A DNA stretch of 64,000 nucleotides, from assembly GCF_014696355.1 (NCBI RefSeq), contig NZ_JACJQA010000003.1, positions 62,001 to 126,000 on the forward strand, given 5' to 3'. Positions within the stretch are counted from its first letter, which is position 1. Each line of letters begins with the position of its first letter. Of this stretch, positions 16,287 through 24,813 are shown piece by piece. The notes under the pieces are model-generated. The model saw only the letters and a list, made by a program, of their open reading frames with translations, did no database searches and was not told the DNA's origin. Origin of the DNA: Pseudanabaena sp. FACHB-1998 (GTDB taxonomy: Bacteria; Cyanobacteriota; Cyanobacteriia; Pseudanabaenales; Pseudanabaenaceae). The position numbers and the translations under genes are program-made.

Positions 16287-17454
16287 AAATATGAATTATG
16301 ATGCGATCGCGATCGGTGCTGGGCTAGCGGGTTCTAGCGCCGCGATTCAGTTGGCTCAACGGGGCTATCGGGTGTTATTACTAGAGCAGAGCCATTATCC
16401 GATGCATCGACTCTGTGGTGAATTTCTCTCCATCGAAGTTACCGATGCTTTTGAGAAGTTAGGGCTTTTAGAACAGGTTCGCAAAATCGGAGCGCATCCC
16501 ATTCATCGCGCCTATCTGACTACCGCTAGCGGTGCATCCTTTCGCGGCAAACTTCCGAGTGCAGCGCTAGGATTGAGTCGTTATCAACTCGACCTGATGC
16601 TGTTTCAACGGGCGCAGGCGGTAAAGGTGGATTGCTTAGATAGCACTAAAGTTTTGGATGTAGTTGGTGATTTTTCATCAGGATTTACGGTAAGTACTAG
16701 CAAAGGTGATTTCAAAAGTCGGTTAGTATTGGGAGCCTTTGGGAAGCGATCGCCTTTAGATCGCACGCTCAATCGTAAATTTATTCGCCAGCGATCGCCT
16801 TGGGTTGCTTATAAGGGACATTACACAGGTGTGGATCTAGGCGATGTGATTGAGTTACATAGTTTTCCCAATGGTTATTGTGGCTTATCCCAAATTGAAA
16901 CTGGCGAGATTAATGTCTGCTGGATCGCCCATGAGAGAGTAACGAAAGAAGATTTAGATCCTGAACTAGCGATTCCCCATTCCTTAGCCCAAAATCCTGT
17001 CTTAGCCGATCGCTTCCGTAATATGCAAAGAACTTCGCCTTCACTGCAAGGTTTGAGTCAGATTTCCTTTGCCCTGAAAGGTAATTTTCATGGCGATATT
17101 TGCATGATTGGCGATACCGCAGGGATGATTACGCCGCTATGTGGAGACGGCATGGCGATGGCTTTGCGTTCGTCCGAAATGGCGGTTCCCTTGGTGAGTC
17201 AATTTTTAGACGGAGAGATTTCGGCGATCGCCTTTAAACAAAAATATGCGATCTCATGGCAAAGGGAGTTTCAAACGCGCTTGCAATTGGGGCGAATTAT
17301 GCATAATTGCTTGATTCAGCCACCCTTGGCGGATTTTGGGATTAAGCTCTGTGAGACTTTTCCTGCCTTGGGCAATTGGGTGATCGGGGCAACTCGCGGC
17401 AAAATCTCCGCAGATAAGGGGCTTAAGCCCCTTGTCTATAAAGACGCACATTAA
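16279..17454 (+). CDS. FAD-dependent oxidoreductase, geranylgeranyl-reductase-like
   Basis: A ~391-residue flavoprotein. The N-terminal Rossmann motif is AIAIGAGLAGSSAAIQLAQRG, followed by LLEQSHYPMHRLCGEFLS. The second FAD motif ICMIGDTAGMITPLCGDGMAMA lies near 275-296. Such enzymes hydroxylate or reduce lipid and aromatic rings; after a type III PKS it would be expected to oxidise the resorcinol toward a quinone. ATG 16279 overlaps the methyltransferase stop. The last residues (KGLKPLVYKD) are encoded by a palindrome at 17416-17433. Confidence 0.88.
   Translation: MTKNMNYDAIAIGAGLAGSSAAIQLAQRGYRVLLLEQSHYPMHRLCGEFLSIEVTDAFEKLGLLEQVRKIGAHPIHRAYLTTASGASFRGKLPSAALGLSRYQLDLMLFQRAQAVKVDCLDSTKVLDVVGDFSSGFTVSTSKGDFKSRLVLGAFGKRSPLDRTLNRKFIRQRSPWVAYKGHYTGVDLGDVIELHSFPNGYCGLSQIETGEINVCWIAHERVTKEDLDPELAIPHSLAQNPVLADRFRNMQRTSPSLQGLSQISFALKGNFHGDICMIGDTAGMITPLCGDGMAMALRSSEMAVPLVSQFLDGEISAIAFKQKYAISWQREFQTRLQLGRIMHNCLIQPPLADFGIKLCETFPALGNWVIGATRGKISADKGLKPLVYKDAH
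17416..17433. repeat. 18-bp palindrome inside the end of the flavoprotein gene
   Basis: AAGGGGCTTAAGCCCCTT is identical to the core of the hairpin at 17453-17496, 46 bases downstream. Here it is read as protein (KGLKPL). Confidence 0.75.
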
Positions 17455-17496
17455 ATCCAAAAGAGAAGGGGCTTAAGCCCCTTCTCTTTTGGATTT
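17453..17496. terminator. Terminator of the PKS operon
   Basis: AAATCCAAAAGAGAAGGGGC meets its complement across TTAA; the perfect arms end in TTTT. It overlaps the flavoprotein stop and lies 15 bases before the end of the convergent CHAT gene. Confidence 0.8.
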
Positions 17497-17510
17497 TAAA
17501 GCAAAATGAC

Positions 17511-20500
17511 CTATAAACCATTGCCTATGATGATAAAGGGTGACCAGAAGTAGGGATGGGAAAAGTCCTGAGTATTACTCTGGCGTTGAATCATGGCTCT
17601 TTGAGCTTTGGCTAACACTTCGGCTTTAGTCAATTGCGAATCCTTCAGAACTCCATAAAAAGCTTCCATCAAAGCCTGTGTACCGCCGTCGGACACTTGC
17701 CAAAGCGAAGCGATCGCGGCTTTTGCGCCCGCATATTCCATTTGATAGCCAAAGCCCATAATCTCTGTGCCATTGCCCAGTTTGCCCCCTAGCCCCGTCT
17801 CACAGGCACTCAAAATCACTAAATCGACATTTTTTAGTGACCACGTAGAGACATCGCGCAGAGAAGCACGACTACCATCGCCAAACATCACAAAGGAATC
17901 CTCAGGCTTGCCAATCACAAAGGCGGCATGGGTAGCCAGATGGATAATATTGAACTGCTGGAATTTAGCAACGGTGGAATTAACATTAAAATCGCGATCA
18001 ATAAACTTTGCGGAGTTAGGCAACTTTGATACTAAATTTTCTACTTCCTTCTCGGCAAAGGGCAATCCCGCAAAGCTAAAAGTTTGTCCATTCACCTCAA
18101 AAGTGTAGCGCCCAGACGTAAAGGCTCCCGCCAGAACGCGAGGCTGTTTATTGCTAGGGCGATCGCTTAAATTCGTTAAGCTCGCCGCCGTAATCGTATT
18201 AATCGCATAGCGCTCTACTAGCCATTGCTTGCCATCATGGAGGGCTGCGATCGGTACATAGCGCAACTGTCCATCGGGAGCATAGATAATCGTTTGGATT
18301 CCGGCCTGTTGCAAATCCGAAGCGATCGGTTGAATCAGCCATGAGTGCAGCTTTTGAGCAGAATCAAGGATATCAAGGGAGCTAGGATCGCGGACTTCAG
18401 AACGAAAATCCACGATCGCCTGATTAAATTCTATTTGCTTAACAGGCACAGTGCGGCGAATGGGCTTACCATTGGCGGTTACAAGAATTAGCTCTAAGCG
18501 ATCTTCTAATATCAGAGGATAGAAAATCGCCGCTTTTTGGGACAACTGCTGAAGATTCTTTTGAAGAGATGCAAATTGTTGAAGAGTAGCTTCGCTATTA
18601 GAGCTTTCCGATTGACTAATTTGTTTGAGAATTGTAGTTACGGCTGGACTTTGAACATAGGTGTTTAATTGCTGGGAGGTTTGCTCTTGAATATCTTGTA
18701 GTTCCATTAATCTCTGGATTTGTTGCGGTGAACGGTTGATAGGAGTAATTTTTAAAATATCCAGCAGCTTTTCACCAGCTTGAATGGAGCGATTTTGAAT
18801 TGCACTATAGTCAGTTAAAAATCGCTGCTCAGGAGCCAACAACTCAATACCTTTAGCTGTTTCGCTATTCCCACGTACATTTTTGAGATAGTCATCCAGT
18901 TCTTGGATTTTTAACAGATCGAGAACTTGCTGCGCTTCAAGAAGTCTATTTTGCTTAAGTAAGAGATTTGCTAAATCACGATAGGTCTTTTCTACAGTGC
19001 CTGTATAGACTTTTTGGGCCTCGACCGATAGCGATCGCAAATCCTTCCGAATTGACTCCCGCACATTCACCGACTGTTTAAAAAATAAAATTGCCAACTC
19101 AGGCTTGTTCCAATCTAAAAATAAATAGCCTAAATTACTAAGATCGATACTTTCGCCGCGTCGTTCTCCCAATTGTCGATGGATTGCCACAGCCTGTTGA
19201 TTGACGGTCAGAGATTCCGAATAACGTTTCGTTTCCGTATAAATTGATCCCATATTCGCCAGAGCTACTGCTTCTGCCGAGCGATCGCCAAGTTCACGTA
19301 AAATTTTGAGTGCTTGTTGATAATTACTTAAAGAATTGTCATATTGCTTTAGGGTGCGATAGGCTTCACCAATATTATTGAGGGTGACCCCCTGAGCCGC
19401 AATGTCATTGATTTCTTGATGAATTGCAAGGGCTTGCTGGTAATAATTTAAGGCTTGCTGCGTCTTCCCTTGATCATCGTAAATAGAACCAATATTGCTT
19501 AAAAGCACGCTTTCAAATTGGCGATTCTTGAGCTTTTTATTTTTTTGTAAGGCTTGTTCAAAATATTTCAGGGCATTTGCCGATTGTCCCAATTCCTTAT
19601 AAACTGTGCCAATATTGCTGAGAGTACTCGCTTCTTGACTGAAGAGAGATAGCTTTTGGGCTAAGTCGAGAGAAGCTTGATATTGCTCAAGGGATTTTAA
19701 ATATTTACCTTGACTGCGATAGATTCCTGCAATGTTATTGAGAATACTCGTTTCCACTTTGCGATCGCCTGTCTTTTTCGCTACGCCAAGAGACTGTTGA
19801 TAAAAATCTAAAGCCTTATCAAACTGTCCTAATCGTCGATAGGTAAACCCAATATTTAATAAAACTCCTGCTAAATTTTTCTTGAGAGCGGGATCGGGAC
19901 TATTCTGGCGGATGGCTAGAGCTTTTTGGAGGCGCTCTAAACCTTGACTAATTTTGCCTAGCCGTACATAAATCTGTCCAAGATTATTTAGAATAGTCGC
20001 CTCCCTTTCTTGATCCTTAATCGTTTGCGCTCCCACTAAGGCTTGCTCGTAAATAGAAACCGCTTCCTCTTGTTTGCTCGCTTGATTGAGCGTATAACCA
20101 AGATTTAGCAAGATCAGGACTTCATCGTTGCGTACTTTCAAAGCATCCTTGGGATTGCTCGGCTTGATCTGATTAACAATCCCCAAAGCTACTTGATAGG
20201 TGGCGATCGCCTTCTCAAATTGAGTTAAATCTAAATAGACATTCCCAATAAAATTCAAAGTCCGCGCCTCGGAATAGCGATCGCCTTGTTTTTGAAAAAT
20301 CGCAATCGCCTGCTGAAATAAGGTCAAGGCTTCCTGTGTATTCCCTTGCTGAAGCTGTTCCCTAGCCTTAATCACTAATTGAAATCCCCGTTCGCCGTCA
20401 CTGGTGAGCGGATTAGATGGCGGTTGTTCAGGACTATTTTGAGCAATCAACTTGGGCGAATCTAGCTCCTGAGCGAAAATCTCAGTAGAAGCTATGGGGG

Positions 20501-20543
20501 CGATCGCAATGAACAGAGTTGCAAAAACTGAGGGATAGATCAT
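17511..20543 (-). CDS. Exported TPR-CHAT protease-like protein
   Basis: A 1010-residue protein. It has a predicted signal peptide (about residues 1-24, ending STEIFAQ) and about ten tetratricopeptide repeats (roughly 50-490) whose recurring core reads like LNNIGxxYxxxGxxxxALxxYQQAL. A helical linker follows, then a C-terminal CHAT domain (~690-1010). The caspase-type dyad is visible as His in IHLATHAAF and Cys in ILSACETGLGGKLGNGTEI. CHAT proteins are caspase/separase-related proteases. This one would act outside the cytosol if the signal is real. Single gene, convergent with the PKS operon. Confidence 0.9.
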   Translation of the reverse strand: MIYPSVFATLFIAIAPIASTEIFAQELDSPKLIAQNSPEQPPSNPLTSDGERGFQLVIKAREQLQQGNTQEALTLFQQAIAIFQKQGDRYSEARTLNFIGNVYLDLTQFEKAIATYQVALGIVNQIKPSNPKDALKVRNDEVLILLNLGYTLNQASKQEEAVSIYEQALVGAQTIKDQEREATILNNLGQIYVRLGKISQGLERLQKALAIRQNSPDPALKKNLAGVLLNIGFTYRRLGQFDKALDFYQQSLGVAKKTGDRKVETSILNNIAGIYRSQGKYLKSLEQYQASLDLAQKLSLFSQEASTLSNIGTVYKELGQSANALKYFEQALQKNKKLKNRQFESVLLSNIGSIYDDQGKTQQALNYYQQALAIHQEINDIAAQGVTLNNIGEAYRTLKQYDNSLSNYQQALKILRELGDRSAEAVALANMGSIYTETKRYSESLTVNQQAVAIHRQLGERRGESIDLSNLGYLFLDWNKPELAILFFKQSVNVRESIRKDLRSLSVEAQKVYTGTVEKTYRDLANLLLKQNRLLEAQQVLDLLKIQELDDYLKNVRGNSETAKGIELLAPEQRFLTDYSAIQNRSIQAGEKLLDILKITPINRSPQQIQRLMELQDIQEQTSQQLNTYVQSPAVTTILKQISQSESSNSEATLQQFASLQKNLQQLSQKAAIFYPLILEDRLELILVTANGKPIRRTVPVKQIEFNQAIVDFRSEVRDPSSLDILDSAQKLHSWLIQPIASDLQQAGIQTIIYAPDGQLRYVPIAALHDGKQWLVERYAINTITAASLTNLSDRPSNKQPRVLAGAFTSGRYTFEVNGQTFSFAGLPFAEKEVENLVSKLPNSAKFIDRDFNVNSTVAKFQQFNIIHLATHAAFVIGKPEDSFVMFGDGSRASLRDVSTWSLKNVDLVILSACETGLGGKLGNGTEIMGFGYQMEYAGAKAAIASLWQVSDGGTQALMEAFYGVLKDSQLTKAEVLAKAQRAMIQRQSNTQDFSHPYFWSPFIIIGNGL

Positions 20544-20699
20544 GGCTTTAGGAATTAGCTATTTGCTTAAAGAATTTTTACTTTTCTAATTCTTAGGGCA
20601 TCACTAGACTTTTTAGTTGAGCCGAACCACTGAATTTTGTCATAATTTAAGTTAATGACTAGTCAATTTTTGATAGGACAGTGTATTGTTATATCAAAA

Positions 20700-20726
20700 T
20701 AAACACTTATATATAGGAGATATTGT
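20700..20726 (+). promoter_or_regulatory. psaM upstream region with strong ribosome binding site
   Basis: TAGGAGA at 20714-20720 lies six bases before the ATG at 20727. The AT-rich stretch before it (TTATATATAGG) could hold the -10 element. This supports translation of an ORF only 32 codons long. Confidence 0.5.
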
Positions 20727-20825
20727 ATGAATCTTTCAGATTATCAAGTTTTCACCGCTCTTGTAGTTGCTCTGTTCCCCGCAGTTTTGGCAGCTTTGTT
20801 GGGTTCGGCTCTCTCTAATTCCTAG
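20727..20825 (+). CDS. psaM: Photosystem I subunit XII (PsaM-like)
   Basis: A 32-residue single-span peptide. It begins MNLSDYQVFTALVVALFPAV and continues LAALLGSALSNS. The N-terminal two thirds match PsaM (DTQ-V--ALVIALLPAVLA in known subunits). The C-terminus lacks the usual FRLSTELYK ending, so it is a divergent PsaM or a similar small thylakoid peptide. PsaM sits in the PSI core at the trimer interface region. An excellent Shine-Dalgarno precedes it, and the next gene begins 38 bases later on the same strand. Confidence 0.7.
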   Translation: MNLSDYQVFTALVVALFPAVLAALLGSALSNS

Positions 20826-20863
20826 TCCTCATTACCCTATTTTTTACGACCTAGAGGTTAAGA

Positions 20864-21448
20864 ATGGTTGCCAAACGAGACTTGTCTCCCCGTTTTTCTG
20901 CTGATGTACCCCAAAAAGCCATGCGTCGTTCGCAAGGTCAGTACGAACGGCACGATGTCGTGGGCATTAACTCCCGTAGCAGCCGTTCTGCCTCAAATCA
21001 TAACTTGACTTCGATGTCGGCTAATCCCGCCGTTAACCCACCCAGCAGTTACGGTGATACGGTAGCCCAAAGCGTCCAGCACAAGCGAGACAAATATCTT
21101 CGAGCGAAGGCAACTGAATCCATAATTGTAATTGCGGTGAATGTGGCTTTGTCGCTGGCAGCGATCGCGGCGATTACGAAATTACTTCCCTATCAGTCAT
21201 CGCAAAAAGATCGACTTGATGAGATTACTACTGAAGTAACCTCTGTAGAGCAAAGGGTGAATGGGTTGCGTGATAAATTGCCCCAAACCCTCAACTCAGG
21301 AAAGTCCCAAGAGATGCTATTGAGAAAGCAAGGCTGGATCAAAAATAATCAAATGACCATCAAGTTACTTGATCCTTCAGAAATTGCTTCGCCTAATAAT
21401 GACGGTGTGATGCCCACCACGACCACGGCTCAAAAAACTGGACGTTAA
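20864..21448 (+). CDS. Single-pass membrane protein with coiled coil, function unknown
   Basis: A 194-residue protein. A basic, disordered N-terminus (~1-90) is followed by one membrane segment (SIIVIAVNVALSLAAIAAIT, about 87-107). A short coiled-coil stretch (KDRLDEITTEVTSVEQRVNGLRDKL) and a conserved-looking RKQGWIKNNQMTIKLLDP complete it. The layout of one TM followed by a coiled coil resembles FtsB/DivIC-like proteins, but I see no specific match. It may be cotranscribed with psaM. Confidence 0.75.
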   Translation: MVAKRDLSPRFSADVPQKAMRRSQGQYERHDVVGINSRSSRSASNHNLTSMSANPAVNPPSSYGDTVAQSVQHKRDKYLRAKATESIIVIAVNVALSLAAIAAITKLLPYQSSQKDRLDEITTEVTSVEQRVNGLRDKLPQTLNSGKSQEMLLRKQGWIKNNQMTIKLLDPSEIASPNNDGVMPTTTTAQKTGR

Positions 21449-21488
21449 ACAAAAGGGCTGTGCAAAGCACAGCCCTTTTGTTTAACGT
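21442..21488. terminator. Bidirectional terminator between the 20864 gene and clpB
   Basis: ACGTTAAACAAAAGGGCTGTGC-AAA-, followed by its perfect complement, gives 22-bp arms. The stop TAA of the plus-strand gene is in the left arm, and the clpB stop lies seven bases further. Confidence 0.85.
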
Positions 21489-21494
21489 CTGATT

Positions 21495-24389
21495 TTAGGT
21501 GAAAACAAGGCTATCGTTTTCCACAGTAATGTGAATCGTGTGACCTTCAGCAAAGCTTCCTTCTAAGATTTTTGTAGCGATCGGATTTTCGATTTCCCTT
21601 TGAATCGCTCGCTTCAGAGGACGCGCCCCATAGGACGGATCATAACCAACTGCTGCAATATAATCCTTAGCTTCTTCACTGAGATTGAGGGAAATTTTAC
21701 GATCGCTGAGGCGATTTTCAATCCGTTTAATCTGCAAGGTAGCGATCGAGCGAATCTCGTTACGGCGCAGGGCATGGAAGATCACCGTCTCATCAATGCG
21801 ATTGAGAAATTCAGGGCGGAAATGAGTACGCAGAACATCGAGGACGCGATCGCGCATTTCGTCATAAAGAGATTCTTCTTCAGAATTATCCGCTTGGTTT
21901 GTGGATAATTCTGAAGTTTCGAGAGGGAGAGGAAGATTAATGTCAATATCTTTTTTACTAAGTTCCTTAATAATATAATCAGCAAAATCAACACTATCAG
22001 GCGCATCAGCAACCTGATATTTGAGCCCACTAATAATCTTAATCATCTGCTCTCGGGTTTGATCAAATTTAGATTTAGGCTTAGTTTTGAATTTTGCGGA
22101 GATCTTTTTAGGCGCTTCTTTTGACACTTCGAGAATGCGATCGCTACCGATATTACTGGTCATAATAATGACTGTATTTTTGCAATCAACTAAGCGACCT
22201 TGACTGTCAGTAATCCGCCCATCGTCAAGGACTTGCAAGAGAATATTAAATACATCGGGATGAGCCTTCTCGACTTCATCGAATAGAACTACAGAGTAAG
22301 GATGGCGGCGCACGGCTTCGGAGAATTGTCCACCTTCCTCATAGCCCACATACCCCGGGGGCGCACCGATTAGGCGCGATACGGAATGTTTTTCCATATA
22401 TTCCGACATATCAATGCGAACCATTGAGGCATCGGAATCAAAGAGAAATTCGGCAAGGGCGCGAGCGAGTTCGGTTTTACCAACACCCGTTGGTCCCAAA
22501 AACAGGAATGAACCCAGAGGACGATTGGGATCATTCATACCTGCACGGGCGCGACGAATCGCTGAGGCTACGGAGCTTACGGCTTCCTCTTGACCAATCA
22601 CGCGATCGTGCAGATGGGTTTCTAGGGTCAGCAGTTTCTGGCGTTCTGATAGCAATAATTTCTTGAGAGGAATCCCTGTCCAACGCGCCACAATTTCGGC
22701 AATGTCATCTTCCGTAACCTGTTCACGGAATAAAATTGAACCATCAGCCCTAGCGCGATTCAATTCTAACTCGGCTTCATCGAGATTTTTCTCTAGTTCC
22801 GTTAGCTTGCCATACTTGAGTTCGGCAGCTCGATTGAGATTAAACTCTCGCTCAGCTTGTTCAATTTGCAACTTCGTTTGATCAATTTGTTCTTTCAAAT
22901 TCCGCAAATTATCAATCGTATCTTTTTCCTTTTGCCAACGATCATCTAGAGCTACTTGCCGATCGCGCAGTTCATTCATTTCTTTGTCAAGGCGTTCAAG
23001 ACGATCTTGGACTGCCTTCCCGCTTTTGGTTTTATAGACAACTTTCCCTTCTGTTTCCGTGCGTTCGATGGGCGTAGAATCACCTTCGCGTTGTAAAGAT
23101 AGTCTTTCCATTTCTAATTGCATCAGGCGGCGATCAATTTCATCAAGTTCCAATGGACGCGAATCTACTTCCATTTTTAATTTAGCTGCCGACTCATCGA
23201 CGAGATCGATCGCCTTATCGGGCAGAAAGCGATCGGTGATATAGCGATTGGAAAGGGTGGCGGCAGCTACTAATGCCGAATCCGAAATACTTACACCATG
23301 ATGCACTTCATAGCGTTCCTTCAGTCCGCGCAAAATCGAGATCGTGTCTTCCACCGTGGGCTGATCAACGACCACCTGTTGAAAGCGACGCTCTAAAGCC
23401 GCATCCTTTTCAATGTATTGGCGATATTCATCCAAAGTTGTCGCGCCAATACATCGCAACTCACCCCGCGCTAACATCGGCTTGAGCAAGTTCCCTGCAT
23501 CCATTGCGCCTTGCTGCGTTGCACCCGCACCGACCACCGTATGCAACTCATCAATGAATAATACAATTTTGCCATCGGAGTTGAGAACTTCCTTTAGTAC
23601 CGCTTTCAGGCGATCTTCAAATTCACCACGATATTTTGCGCCAGCAATCAGCGAACCCATATCAAGGCTAATAATCGTGCGGTCTTTGAGGGATTCAGGA
23701 ACATCACCACGAATAATTCGTTGGGCTAATCCTTCAGCGATCGCGGTTTTACCCACTCCCGGTTCACCAATCAGCACAGGATTATTTTTGGTACGTCTCG
23801 ATAGCACCTGCATCACCCGCCGAATTTCATCATCACGACCGATCACAGGGTCAAGCTTGCCCTCCTTAGCTTGCTCCGTCAGATCGCGCCCATACTTCTC
23901 CAAAGCCGCATACTTCGCTTCAGGATTTTGATCGGTAATGGTCTGGCTACCCCTGACCGCTTTAATGGTTTCCTCTAATTTTTTGCGATCAATGCTCAAA
24001 TCGCGATAGAGCCGCTTACCAAGGCGATCGTCATCCGCTAAGCCGATCAGCATATGCTCGATCGCCATAAACTCATCCCCAAAGCTCTTACGACTCTCCT
24101 CAGCGCGATCGAGCCATACCTCTAGGTTACGCCCTAAGTACAACTGCTCGGGACTCGCCACGCGGGGCTGTCGTCGCAAAAATTCCTCCACCTGTCGCCT
24201 TGCTCTAGCCATCGGCACTGCCATCGCCGTGAAGATGTTCGTAGTTAAGCCTTCTTCCTGCTCCAAGAGCGCCATGACTAAATGCTCAACTTCGAGTTGC
24301 TGATGTTGCGATCGCCTTGCGACTTCTTGCGATTTGACAATCGCTTCCCATGCTTTTTCAGTGAATTTTTTTGGATCGGTTGGTTGCAT
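21495..24389 (-). CDS. clpB: ATP-dependent disaggregase ClpB
   Basis: An Hsp100 chaperone that rescues aggregated proteins with DnaK. Domains are: Clp-N repeat domain (~1-150); AAA-1 with GEPGVGKT near 206; the middle-domain coiled coil (~400-530); AAA-2 with GPTGVGKT near 630 and [13 protein letters not shown]; and the C-terminal [11 protein letters not shown] and [16 protein letters not shown] blocks. The chain is 964 residues against ~870 typical. The excess is an in-frame insertion (about residues 750-838) after [14 protein letters not shown] and before [20 protein letters not shown]. The N-terminus resembles cyanobacterial ClpB1. I saw no CIRCE element upstream. Confidence 0.95.
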   Translation of the reverse strand: MQPTDPKKFTEKAWEAIVKSQEVARRSQHQQLEVEHLVMALLEQEEGLTTNIFTAMAVPMARARRQVEEFLRRQPRVASPEQLYLGRNLEVWLDRAEESRKSFGDEFMAIEHMLIGLADDDRLGKRLYRDLSIDRKKLEETIKAVRGSQTITDQNPEAKYAALEKYGRDLTEQAKEGKLDPVIGRDDEIRRVMQVLSRRTKNNPVLIGEPGVGKTAIAEGLAQRIIRGDVPESLKDRTIISLDMGSLIAGAKYRGEFEDRLKAVLKEVLNSDGKIVLFIDELHTVVGAGATQQGAMDAGNLLKPMLARGELRCIGATTLDEYRQYIEKDAALERRFQQVVVDQPTVEDTISILRGLKERYEVHHGVSISDSALVAAATLSNRYITDRFLPDKAIDLVDESAAKLKMEVDSRPLELDEIDRRLMQLEMERLSLQREGDSTPIERTETEGKVVYKTKSGKAVQDRLERLDKEMNELRDRQVALDDRWQKEKDTIDNLRNLKEQIDQTKLQIEQAEREFNLNRAAELKYGKLTELEKNLDEAELELNRARADGSILFREQVTEDDIAEIVARWTGIPLKKLLLSERQKLLTLETHLHDRVIGQEEAVSSVASAIRRARAGMNDPNRPLGSFLFLGPTGVGKTELARALAEFLFDSDASMVRIDMSEYMEKHSVSRLIGAPPGYVGYEEGGQFSEAVRRHPYSVVLFDEVEKAHPDVFNILLQVLDDGRITDSQGRLVDCKNTVIIMTSNIGSDRILEVSKEAPKKISAKFKTKPKSKFDQTREQMIKIISGLKYQVADAPDSVDFADYIIKELSKKDIDINLPLPLETSELSTNQADNSEEESLYDEMRDRVLDVLRTHFRPEFLNRIDETVIFHALRRNEIRSIATLQIKRIENRLSDRKISLNLSEEAKDYIAAVGYDPSYGARPLKRAIQREIENPIATKILEGSFAEGHTIHITVENDSLVFT
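21878..21916. repeat. Inverted repeat inside the clpB insertion
   Basis: CTTCAGAATTATCC and GGATAATTCTGAAG are perfect 14-bp arms, 11 bases apart, within the extra segment of clpB. Confidence 0.75.
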
Positions 24390-24813
24390 TGGCTTTGGTT
24401 ACGGCAGGATCGGGTGTATTGACTAATGTTAGTTAAGATAAGTTTACATTATCGTCAAAGCCTATAAAACTCAGTTGGCTAGTGTTGCGTTACAGCTAAG
24501 TCTCATAGAAAGTTGCGGCACTCTGCGTCACAACTTACGAATAAATAGGAGGTGTGCGGCTTCGCCGCACACCTCCTATTTAGCTACGGGGAAAGGAGTA
24601 GAAAGATTTATTACCCATAAATGGAGAAGGATTGCTATATTGACACTAAGTCGATTAGCAAAAGAAACCTCTAAAAAGCAACGATCCCCGACTTTTTGGG
24701 TGAATTTACAAATTGTCTTTACTTGCCTAGAAAAAGTTGAGGATCTTAACCTATTTTTTTAAGTTTTCTTATGCCTAGATACTCAGTAAAATCTTAAAGA
24801 ACTTAAATTTCTA
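24390..24813. other. Intergenic region between divergent clpB and TldD/PmbA genes
   Basis: No credible gene. It contains a perfect hairpin at 24543-24581 (AAATAGGAGGTGTGCGGC-TTC- and its complement) and must hold the promoters of both divergent genes. A 95-codon plus frame through it reads across the hairpin and looks non-coding. Confidence 0.6.

Noticed and set aside
24475-24762. 95-codon plus-strand ORF between clpB and the TldD/PmbA gene
   Set aside because: It runs through a perfect hairpin, has no RBS or recognisable domain, and its composition looks non-coding.
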